From Methanosphaera sp. BMS (GTDB taxonomy: Archaea; Methanobacteriota; Methanobacteria; Methanobacteriales; Methanobacteriaceae): a DNA stretch of 64,000 nucleotides. The stretch is from the NCBI RefSeq assembly GCF_003268005.1, contig NZ_CP014213.1, positions 744,001-808,000 on the forward strand, given 5' to 3'. The stretch's first letter is position 1. Every line of letters starts with the position of its first letter. Below, in pieces: positions 56,512 to 64,000 of this stretch. A program made the position numbers and the translations under genes. The notes under the pieces are model-generated. The model did no database searches. It was given only the letters and a program-made list of their open reading frames with translations, and had not been told where the DNA came from.

Positions 56512-58203
56512 ATGGATATTGAAGAAACTATTTATAAATATGCTTTAACCAATGCAGTTGAACATGGAAACAGTTGTCAAACGGGTTCCGTTATTGGAAT
56601 GGTCATGAGCAGACATCCGGATATGAGAAAAGATCCTAAAACTGTAAGTCAACTGGCAGGAAAACTGGTTGCAAAGGTTAATGCAATGAGTCCCGAAAAT
56701 CAGCAAGAGGAACTTGACAAGTTGGGTGGATTGGAAGAACGTAAGAAACAGGAAGAAAAGCCTAAGGGACTGCCTGAACTTGAAAACGCTGAAGGTAAAA
56801 ATATAACCCTCAGATTTGCACCAAATCCGTCAGGTCCACTGCATATCGGTCATGCAAGAGCAGCAATATTAAACATGCTATACAAACAGAAGTATGACGC
56901 TAAGCTTATTCTAAGAATTGAGGATACCGATCCAAAACGTGTTGAAGTTGATGCATATGATTTCATACCTGAAGACATCAAGTGGCTGGGTATCGAGGCC
57001 GATGAAATATACACACAAAGTGACAGGCTGGACATCTACTACGAATATGCAAGAAAGGCCATCGAGATAGGTGCGGCTTATATGTGTACATGTGACGGTG
57101 GAGACTTTAAAAAGCTCAAGGATAACTGTGAAGCATGTCCGTGCAGAAGTCATAGCGTTGAAGAGAATCTTGAATTATGGGACAACTTTGATTCCATGAA
57201 GGAAGGTGAAGCCGTTCTACGTGTCAAGACCGACATAAATCATAAGAATCCGGCAATTCGTGACTGGGTTGCAATGAGAATTGTTGACTATGAACATCCT
57301 AGACTGGGAAATAAATACAGAATTTATCCTATGATGAACTTCTCCGTAACCGTTGATGATCATCTCATGGGAATGACACACGTTTTAAGGGGAAAAGACC
57401 ATCTTGCAAATAGTGAAAAGCAACGCTACTTATATGAACACTTCGGATGGGAAGTACCTGAATTCATCCACTACGGCCGTCTTAAAATGGATGATGTTCT
57501 CTTGAGTACCTCAAAGGCAAGAGAAGGTATAGCTGACGGCACCTATAGCGGATGGGATGACCCTAGACTGGGAACCATAAGGGCCATAGCAAGACGTGGA
57601 ATCAAAAAGGAAGTACTGTATGAATTGATTGAAGAGATTGGTCCAAAACAGGCAGACGCTACAATAAGCTGGAAAAAAATCTATGGATTAAACCGTAACA
57701 TCATAGAGGAAGAAACCAACAGATACTTCTTCATCCCGGAAGCAGTCAAAGTGGACATAGAAGACCTTCCTGATGACATGAAGCAGCTATCAGTCAAACG
57801 TGAACTGCACTACAACCAACCGGAAAAAGGATTCAGAACATTAAACTTCAAGGGCACAGCATACATACCAAAGGATGACTATGACATAGCAGTCAATAAG
57901 AACAAGCCACTAAGACTGATGGATCTGGTCAACATCAAAATAGATGAGAACACCTGCAGATATGAAAGTGCTTCACTGGAAGATGCACAGGAAAAACATG
58001 CAAGGATAATCCAATGGACACCAACACAAGACAGCATCAAGGCATGTGTAGTAATGCAGGACAATACAAAAGTAAACGGATACATCGAGTCAGACGCCAA
58101 AGAATTAAAAGTGGATGATAGGGTACAGCTTGAAAGATTCGGATTTGCAAGAGTAGATAGCGTATCCGATGATGAAATAACATTCTATTACACACATAAC
58201 TAA
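56512..58203 (+). CDS. gltX: Glutamyl-tRNA synthetase, archaeal (GluRS/GlnRS-type)
   Basis: 563 residues. The class I motif HIGH is in NPSGPLHIGHARAAILNM and the KMSKS counterpart reads DDVLLSTSKAREG. The N-terminal 100-residue helical extension and the beta-barrel anticodon domain mark the archaeal/eukaryotic type. It charges tRNA-Glu and, in archaea, does not make Gln-tRNA directly; a transamidation route would be needed. AGGAGG precedes ATG 56512. dapL follows 64 bases downstream. Confidence 0.96.
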   Translation: MDIEETIYKYALTNAVEHGNSCQTGSVIGMVMSRHPDMRKDPKTVSQLAGKLVAKVNAMSPENQQEELDKLGGLEERKKQEEKPKGLPELENAEGKNITLRFAPNPSGPLHIGHARAAILNMLYKQKYDAKLILRIEDTDPKRVEVDAYDFIPEDIKWLGIEADEIYTQSDRLDIYYEYARKAIEIGAAYMCTCDGGDFKKLKDNCEACPCRSHSVEENLELWDNFDSMKEGEAVLRVKTDINHKNPAIRDWVAMRIVDYEHPRLGNKYRIYPMMNFSVTVDDHLMGMTHVLRGKDHLANSEKQRYLYEHFGWEVPEFIHYGRLKMDDVLLSTSKAREGIADGTYSGWDDPRLGTIRAIARRGIKKEVLYELIEEIGPKQADATISWKKIYGLNRNIIEEETNRYFFIPEAVKVDIEDLPDDMKQLSVKRELHYNQPEKGFRTLNFKGTAYIPKDDYDIAVNKNKPLRLMDLVNIKIDENTCRYESASLEDAQEKHARIIQWTPTQDSIKACVVMQDNTKVNGYIESDAKELKVDDRVQLERFGFARVDSVSDDEITFYYTHN

Positions 58204-58267
58204 AAAAAATGATGTTTGTAATAAGGATACTTAATAAGAAAATATATAAAAATATGGATGTGAAAAC

Positions 58268-59503
58268 ATGGCAGTAAATGTAAATGAATATTACAGCAAC
58301 ATACAAAACAATTACTTATTTGTAGAAATAGCAAGAAGAGTAGAAAAATATCAGGAAGAAAATCCTGATGCCGATTTAATAAAAATGGGTATAGGGGACG
58401 TGACAAGACCACTGACAAAGACAGTCATCAAGGCATTCCATGATGCAGTAGATGAAATGGGCCAAGCCGATACCTTCAGAGGTTACGGTCCTGAACAGGG
58501 ATATGACTTTTTAATTGAAGACGTTATAAAAAATGACTTTAACCCACTGGGAGTTGAACTTAAAAACAGTGAAGTATTCATAAGCGACGGAGCAAAATGT
58601 GATACAGGTAACTTCCAGGAATTATTCTCACAGGACAACATAATAGCAGTAACAGATCCGGTATATCCTGTATACGTTGACAGTAACGTAATGGCAGGCC
58701 GCAGCGGAAAAATAGGCGATGACGGATTCTATGAAAATATAGTATATCTTCCATGTACCTCAGAAAACAACTTCGTACCGGCCTTACCTGAGGAAGACGT
58801 AGATATCATCTACTTATGCTTCCCAAATAACCCTACAGGTACAACATTAACCAAAGACCAGTTAAAGGTATGGGTGGACTATGCAAAAGAAAACGATGCA
58901 CTCATACTATTTGATGCGGCTTACGAAGCATTCATTTCAACAGATAATGTTCCACATTCAATCTATGAGATTGAAGGAGCCAAAGAAGTGGCAATAGAAT
59001 TCAGAAGTTATTCCAAAGTAGCCGGTTTTACAGGTACACGCTGTGGTTACTGTGTTGTACCTGAAGAAGTTTACGTGAAAAATGAAGCGGGTGAAGACGT
59101 GCAGCTAAATCCATTATGGAACAGAAGACAATCCACAAAATTCAACGGTGTATCATACCCAGTTCAAAGGGCGGCACAGGCAATATACACCCCAGAAGGT
59201 AGAAAGGAAATCCAGGAAAACCTTGACTACTACATGAAAAATGCAGCGGTAATCAGAGAAAGCCTCGAATCAATAGGCCTTGAAGTATACGGTGGAATCG
59301 ATTCACCTTACATCTGGTTTAAAACACCTGAAAACATTGACTCATGGACATTCTTTGACATACTGCTGGATGAAGCCAATGTAGTAAGTACACCAGGTGC
59401 AGGTTTCGGTCCTAGCGGTGAAGGATACATCCGATTAACAGCATTCAACACCTATGAAAAAACCGTTGAAGCAATGGACCGTATATCAAAATTAGAATTT
59501 TAA
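58268..59503 (+). CDS. dapL: LL-diaminopimelate aminotransferase
   Basis: 411 residues. [53 protein letters not shown] and the PLP-lysine region [16 protein letters not shown] are characteristic of DapL. It converts tetrahydrodipicolinate directly to LL-diaminopimelate in lysine synthesis, a one-step route known in methanogens, chlamydiae and plants. GGATGTG lies upstream of ATG 58268. Probably cotranscribed with gltX. Confidence 0.94.
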   Translation: MAVNVNEYYSNIQNNYLFVEIARRVEKYQEENPDADLIKMGIGDVTRPLTKTVIKAFHDAVDEMGQADTFRGYGPEQGYDFLIEDVIKNDFNPLGVELKNSEVFISDGAKCDTGNFQELFSQDNIIAVTDPVYPVYVDSNVMAGRSGKIGDDGFYENIVYLPCTSENNFVPALPEEDVDIIYLCFPNNPTGTTLTKDQLKVWVDYAKENDALILFDAAYEAFISTDNVPHSIYEIEGAKEVAIEFRSYSKVAGFTGTRCGYCVVPEEVYVKNEAGEDVQLNPLWNRRQSTKFNGVSYPVQRAAQAIYTPEGRKEIQENLDYYMKNAAVIRESLESIGLEVYGGIDSPYIWFKTPENIDSWTFFDILLDEANVVSTPGAGFGPSGEGYIRLTAFNTYEKTVEAMDRISKLEF

Positions 59504-60079
59504 TTCTAAATACTAACCTACCTTTATTATTTTTTTAGTAAAGTAATGAACAATCATTACTTAATTCTATTTTTAAATTGATTTACACAATTACCTTCAC
59601 AAAATATAGTTGCAATAGCTTTAAACATATATTATAGAGAATGGGACAATAATTCTGTTTAGATGTTTTTTTAGCTAGGATTTTCTTATTATTATGTTCA
59701 TAATTATCAAATATAACTTGATATTATGTTTAATATATAATAGAAAATTATTTTTATTCTCATGAGTGTTGGCATAAATTATGTTTTTTCACTCTTGAGT
59801 AATACTTTTATACACTTACTAATTTATTAGTATCTGTTTTAGTTAAAATTTAAAATAATTATATTATTAATACTTATCATGACTCCCCTTTGAATACTTA
59901 TCATATGCTCTCATTTTATTTATATAGTATCTATGAATAATATAATAATATAATCATGTAATATGTTATGTCTTTATAATGGGGGACTGTTATGAATGTT
60001 TATTGGGGAACATTTTGTTAGATATTATGTGATTATGTTTATTCAGTGATTATAAAGGAGGTGAACTAAGATAAGTATT
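59504..60079. other. Intergenic region and presumed left end of the TnpB element
   Basis: AT-rich DNA after dapL. It should contain the left end of the IS605-type element, but I could not define a boundary. A strong GGAGGTGA at 60057-60064 lies 16 bases before the tnpB ATG. No tnpA gene is present. Confidence 0.4.
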
Positions 60080-61435
60080 ATGTCTGATGATTGTGTTTTA
60101 TTAACTCAAAGTGTTCTTATTCGTGGTCTTACTAAGAAACAATATAATGTTTTGGTGGATATTTCCTTGAAACTTAACTCTTTGAGAAATTGTGCGGTGG
60201 AAAAGACGCCATTTGTTAAATCTACTGACAGAAAGCATTTTAAGAAAATAAATTTTAAATCAATAATTAGCAAGGTCAAAGAGGAATTTAAGATGGAATA
60301 TTCTTTTGTTCAGGCTCATTTAGCTAATGCTGCTATAAAAAAGCATGTTGAATCATTCAATGAATATATTGAGTTGAAAAATAAAAAAATTGATGGTAAA
60401 TACAATCGAAAGGTTAATCCGCCTAAAAAACATGAGAATTATCGACTACATAACATTATAATTCCGAAAGAATCTATTACTTCTTCTAAAAAGAAGCTAA
60501 GAGAGGGTTTTATAGAATTACCCTTAAGTAGGGAGTATAAGAAAGTGTTGGAATCAAAGAATTGTAGACCTAGAATAAAAATTCCTGAGAATATACGAGA
60601 TAAAAAGATTATTCAAGTGGAAATCATTCCTATAAATAATGGAAAGATGTTTAAGGCAAATTTCACTTATGAAGCTGAAAAAGAGCCATTGGATTTGGAT
60701 AAGGATAAAATTATGGGTATTAATCCTGGTGTAAATAATTTTGCAACAATTATTACAACCGAAGGGCCTCACGTGCAATTGTGGACGGGAGAAAATTAAA
60801 AAATCAAATATACTTCAAAATGTAAGAAAACAGCACACTACCAATCAATACTTAATAAACAAGGACGTAAAACATCCAATAGAATCCAAAAAATAAACCA
60901 AAAATTCAAAAACATACAAGACAACTTCCTCAACCAAACAGTAAACTTCATCATAAAAAAATGCAAACAACAAGATATAGGTACAATTGTGCTTGGATAC
61001 AACAATAATTTCCAGCACAAGACCAATATAGGAAAAAAACAAAACCAAATATTTTCACACATAGCATTCAAACAATTCAAACAAAAACTAGAAACACGAT
61101 GCCAAATACACGAAATAGACCTGATAATACAGGAAGAATCATACACAAGCCAAAGCAGCTTCCTAGATGAAGACATACTCCCAAAATACCAAGAAAAAAA
61201 AGACGCTGAAAACAAGGGGGATAAAAAAAAGAAGGATAAAAAGAAGGAAGATAAAGTTAAATATGAATTTAAGGGCAATAGAGTCCAACGTGGATTATAC
61301 GAAACACAAAATGGAAAAATTATTAACGCAGATGTAAACGCTGCAGCCAATATTATACGAAAATGTAAGCATAGGTTCAATTTTGAGCTATTGTGTAAGT
61401 GGGTCCAGACTACTCCGTATAAAATCAAATTATAA
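60080..61435 (+). pseudogene. tnpB: TnpB (IS605/IS1341-type), frameshifted, first RuvC Asp changed to Asn
   Basis: Two open frames make up one TnpB. The first (60080-60799) gives the N-terminal domain through the start of RuvC: LTKKQYNVLVDISLKLNSLR ... MGINPGVNNFATII, then ends early. The second (about 60800-61435) carries AHYQSILNKQGRKTSNRIQK, DIGTIVLGYNNNFQ, the RuvC Glu in IIQEESYTSQSSFLDED and the last Asp in IINADVNAAANI. Two small shifts near 60770-60800 are needed; in a middle frame the expected IVDGRKLKN appears. The first RuvC Asp (usual GIDxGVNN) is Asn. It lacks the CxxC zinc finger. Almost certainly an inactive nuclease. Confidence 0.85.
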
Positions 61436-61438
61436 CCA

Positions 61439-62119
61439 AGACATCCAGATATATAATAGGTGCGGTATAAAAAAAATGTTTATCCCTTATTGTCCATTAT
61501 TGTTATTATCATATGTTTGTCGTTATTTGATTTGAACAAAGGCAAAAGAGAGTATTCCATGCAGTATGATTATTTCTGGGTTTTAAATCTTTTATAATAA
61601 AAGAAAGAAAGGTTGTACTGTTTATTGTTTACTTGCTTTAAAATGAAAAAATGGGTGTATTATAAAATATATGTTTATGGAAGTTTTTTTTTCTTCTTGA
61701 CTTATATGAGTAATACTTTTTTTTGTTTTAAAATACTTTTGGCCAAGTCTCTCTCATAGTAAAATAATTGTCGTACACCCTTGTTGTCGGGTTTTTTTTA
61801 TCTTGTTTTTGAACTTATTTTTTTGCCTGGTTTGTGTTATTTTTTTTGTTATTTTTATTAAAAATATACAAAAAGTATATATATTTAAATATTAATATAT
61901 ACATTATATATTATTATTTAATATTTTTTAAAAATAATAATATGAATTGTTAATATTAACAGAACATTATATAAAAAATTTTAAAATTTTTAAAAATAAT
62001 TACACATCTTTATATTAAAAAAATAAGAATTTTAATAGATTTTTTTAAAAATTCCATTAAAATAAAGCGAATCTTTATATAATAGAAGTTTAATATTAAT
62101 ATTAAGGAGTTGATAAAAA
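61439..62119. other. AT-rich intergenic region before histone copy 2
   Basis: Contains the unresolved right end of the TnpB element at the left side and the histone promoter at the right. Some 680 bases with no gene, tRNA or repeat that I can support. Confidence 0.4.
62074..62083 (+). promoter_or_regulatory. Promoter of histone copy 2 (BRE/TATA)
   Basis: AAAGCGAATCTTTATATAAT spans an A/G-rich BRE-like stretch and a strong TATA box (TTTATATAAT). Transcription would start about 25 bases downstream near 62105. AGGAG (62105-62109) lies ten bases before the ATG. Confidence 0.65.
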
Positions 62120-62326
62120 ATGACAGAAATACCAAAAGCACCAATTACAAGAATTGTAAAAAATGCAGGTGCAGAAAGAATTAGTAAAGATGCAGAAGAA
62201 AAATTTGTTGAAGCAGTAGAAGCTTACACAGCCAAATTAGCTGAAGCAGCAATCGATTTAGCAAAACACGCAGATCGTAAAACTATTCAACCAGATGATG
62301 TAGAATTAGCATTAAAACATTTCTAA
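62120..62326 (+). CDS. Archaeal histone, HMf family (copy 2)
   Basis: 68 residues: MTEIPKAPITRIVKNAGAER, middle helix KFVEAVEAYTAKLAEAAIDL and loop KHADRKTIQPDDVELALKHF. One histone fold. Clearly different from copy 1: the Gly before the RK pair is Asp and the middle helix is more acidic, so the two may form heterodimers with altered DNA wrapping. It has its own strong promoter and a 3' hairpin, and stands alone. Confidence 0.97.
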   Translation: MTEIPKAPITRIVKNAGAERISKDAEEKFVEAVEAYTAKLAEAAIDLAKHADRKTIQPDDVELALKHF

Positions 62327-62337
62327 ACACATCTTTT

Positions 62338-62372
62338 ATCTAGATTTAAATAATTATATTTAATTTCTAGAT
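62338..62372 (+). terminator. Stem-loop downstream of histone copy 2
   Basis: ATCTAGATTTAAAT (62338-62351) pairs with ATTTAATTTCTAGAT (62358-62372) with one bulge, 12 bases after the stop, followed by a T-containing stretch. Likely 3' end of the short histone message. Confidence 0.5.
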
Positions 62373-62728
62373 TAACCCTTTTATTAACTAATTTTTTAAA
62401 AATTATATTTCTTGATTACCTATTGTGAATCAGTCATCATATCCCACTATAAAATAATTCGCTTATTATCGTAATTTATCAGAATATATTACATTTATTT
62501 TTAAGCTCATTAAATATATATTTTATGCTGACGATTCAATTTCACATTGTTTATTGATTGAAGACTTTGTTTATAAAAATACTGATTTTAAAAGCTTTGA
62601 TAGAAAAAGTATTAAGATACGACCTTATTTTAAGAAAAAGTAATAAATACTTATAAATACTTATTAAATAATAATATTATATAAAGTAGTATTAACTTTA
62701 AAAAATCATTAAGCACATGGGTGATTGT
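62373..62728. other. Intergenic region with TATA-like sequence before the small HTH gene
   Basis: AT-rich. A TATA-like run (ATTATATAAAG) around 62676-62686 could be the promoter for the next gene. Nothing else recognised. Confidence 0.4.
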
Positions 62729-62944
62729 ATGATTAATGAAGAAATAATATATAATTATGTAAAAAACTATAAAAACATCAAAGAAGAGGACATCATAAAT
62801 ATAATATACTTCGATAGTCCAGTATCAATAACAAAACAACAAATAAAAAACATATTAACTCACTTGGTAAGCCAAAAACGATTGACCATCAAAGAAAACA
62901 ATGGAAAGATAAACTATTGTGTAAACACCACACAAATAACATAA
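62729..62944 (+). CDS. Small winged-helix-like protein
   Basis: 71 residues from ATG 62729, five bases after GGTGAT. Predicted three helices and a beta wing: EEIIYNYVKNYKNIKEEDII, then VSITKQQIKNILTHLVSQKR (possible recognition helix) and LTIKENNGKINYCVN. This resembles small archaeal winged-helix DNA-binding proteins, but no family could be named. It is monocistronic and contains no membrane or metal motif. The upstream GTG-containing frame to 62717 is less likely. Confidence 0.6.
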   Translation: MINEEIIYNYVKNYKNIKEEDIINIIYFDSPVSITKQQIKNILTHLVSQKRLTIKENNGKINYCVNTTQIT

Positions 62945-63008
62945 CCTCCCCATTTTCATTTTAAAAATAAAAAAAATGGATAAAAGAAAAAAAGTTTTAC
63001 CAAGTTAA

Positions 63009-63656
63009 TTATGCAGTTATATGACTTGGTGCATCCTTGCTTGTCCAGTCAACCAGCATGGCTATAAACGGTTGAGCAACACTTATCCATATCACGCTTA
63101 TAATAAATGTACTGAATATGATAATTATCATGTCAAACCATGGGACAAGTCCGAAATAACATCCGACAACCATTATCGTATCATCTACAAGTTCACTGAA
63201 TGCTACAACCAACCAATTTTTCACCCTAAGATATGATTTGCCCCTGTTGACTATTGTCGTTAATCTTGCATTGGTCAGATTACCGATAAGATAACTGATA
63301 TAAGCAAAGATCAATATTCTAGGGGTTTGTGTAAATACAAATGCCAAGCTGGAGTCACCCGTATAATATGATGGTGACGGCAGGAATATCTGTAAAACTG
63401 TCATTGCAACAAATAATATATCAGCTGCAAGTCCTAACATAATTGTTTTTTGTGCTATTTTTTCACCATATACTTCTGCAATGACGTTGGTTAAAACATA
63501 TACCAGTGGATATATAAGTACTCCTGCAGGAGCCTCCATATGTACGTAGGGTATTTCCATGATTTTAACCGTTGTCAAATTAGCTATAATAAAAGCTACA
63601 CAGAAGAATACTGTTAGTATTACTCTTTTTTCTGTATAATCAAATTCGAAATTCAT
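63009..63656 (-). CDS. 7-deazapurine (queuosine/archaeosine precursor) transporter, YhhQ/VUT family
   Basis: 215 residues, about six membrane segments. FCVAFIIANLTTVKIMEIP, VLIYPLVYVLTNVIAEVYGE and FSELVDDTIMVVGCYFGLVP match YhhQ/QPTR transporters. The bacterial members take up preQ0/preQ1; in an archaeon the likely purpose is salvage of preQ0 for archaeosine in tRNA, which is inference. Start at ATG 63656. Convergent with the HTH gene. Confidence 0.88.
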   Translation of the reverse strand: MNFEFDYTEKRVILTVFFCVAFIIANLTTVKIMEIPYVHMEAPAGVLIYPLVYVLTNVIAEVYGEKIAQKTIMLGLAADILFVAMTVLQIFLPSPSYYTGDSSLAFVFTQTPRILIFAYISYLIGNLTNARLTTIVNRGKSYLRVKNWLVVAFSELVDDTIMVVGCYFGLVPWFDMIIIIFSTFIISVIWISVAQPFIAMLVDWTSKDAPSHITA

Positions 63657-63849
63657 AATATCTACCGATTAGATTTTTTTTACAAATAAAAATATGTTTT
63701 ACGAGTATATAAATATAAGAAGCCATTTTTAAAGCATTATTTAAGAATAGTCAAGAAATTAAATGGAATTTGATTTGCACATTTGAAGAAAAGATTATTT
63801 AACAACATCGGTATAAACCTATATGTAATAACAAATGAAGGATAAGCAA

Positions 63850-64000
63850 ATGATTGAGCAAGTAAGAATAGGTAACAATGAAGATTTGATATATGGATTA
63901 TTATACCTGCCTGATAACATGAAAGACAATAAGTATCCTCTGGTAATATTATCCCATGGATTGTCATTGAATCATACGTTCATGAAGCCATATGCAGAAA
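63850..64000 (+). CDS. Alpha/beta hydrolase (cut by right window edge)
   Basis: The frame starts at ATG 63850, six bases after AAGGAT, and runs off the window. The 50 visible residues include GLLYLPDNMKDNKYPLVILS and SHGLSLNHTFMKPYAE, i.e. the first strand and the HG oxyanion-hole motif of a cytoplasmic alpha/beta hydrolase. The catalytic residues are outside the window. Confidence 0.7.
   Translation, partial: MIEQVRIGNNEDLIYGLLYLPDNMKDNKYPLVILSHGLSLNHTFMKPYAE

Noticed and set aside
60838-61428. 196-codon minus-strand frame opposite tnpB
   Set aside because: Antisense of the A/C-rich TnpB half; the plus-strand translation matches TnpB motifs.

Overview
The window is very AT-rich and clearly archaeal. 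It carries archaeal-type ribosomal proteins (eL14, eL19, eL32, eL34, eS4), two HMf-type histones, archaeal RNase P protein 1, an archaeal AdkA, SecY, MvhD/FdhB-type methanogen redox proteins, and large asparagine/threonine-rich adhesin-like secreted proteins. Together these point to the order Methanobacteriales. Composition, adhesin style and gene content fit Methanosphaera best, a gut methanogen that reduces methanol with H2; the genus is my inference and the sequence does not prove it.

Layout. 1-10.3 kb: a TrkH-type potassium transporter cut by the window edge, a winged-helix/FHA regulator, a secreted beta-helix adhesin with an embedded papain-like protease, an HSL-family esterase, an ArsB/NhaD-type permease and an aldo/keto reductase with C-terminal Fe-S motifs. 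10.3-23.2 kb is an accessory region: long gene-poor stretches with degenerate repeats, a histone, a 1614-residue adhesin with ten GGAI beta-helix turns and about eleven Ig-like repeats, a complete IS1182-type insertion sequence whose ends can be read, and two small membrane or zinc-ribbon proteins. 23.3-40.0 kb: the S10/spc/secY translation supercluster, all on the minus strand, running from a SPOUT methyltransferase gene and uL3 down to eL14, including a 47-residue uS14.

40.4-43.0 kb: a three-gene redox cluster (degenerate FdhA-like, FdhB-like, MvhD-like) that may pass electrons between F420 and heterodisulfide reductase; its FdhA-like member lacks the catalytic core. 43.5-59.5 kb: pyruvate carboxylase subunit A and a divergent biotin ligase (together supplying oxaloacetate), a SelA-like PLP enzyme, a lipid/polysaccharide flippase, a fused ADP-forming acyl-CoA synthetase, Tex, a CapA-like phosphoesterase, GltX and LL-diaminopimelate aminotransferase. 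59.5-64 kb: a broken IS605-type TnpB gene, a second histone, a small helix-turn-helix-like protein, a 7-deazapurine precursor transporter and the start of an alpha/beta hydrolase.

Points most worth a second look are the cofactor-less FdhA/FdhB/MvhD cluster, the protease adhesin with a homopolymer tract and no normal start codon, the sharp change of strand composition inside both transposase genes, the TnpB that has lost its first RuvC aspartate, and the apparently leaderless promoter at the head of the ribosomal cluster. No tRNA, rRNA or CRISPR array was recognised.
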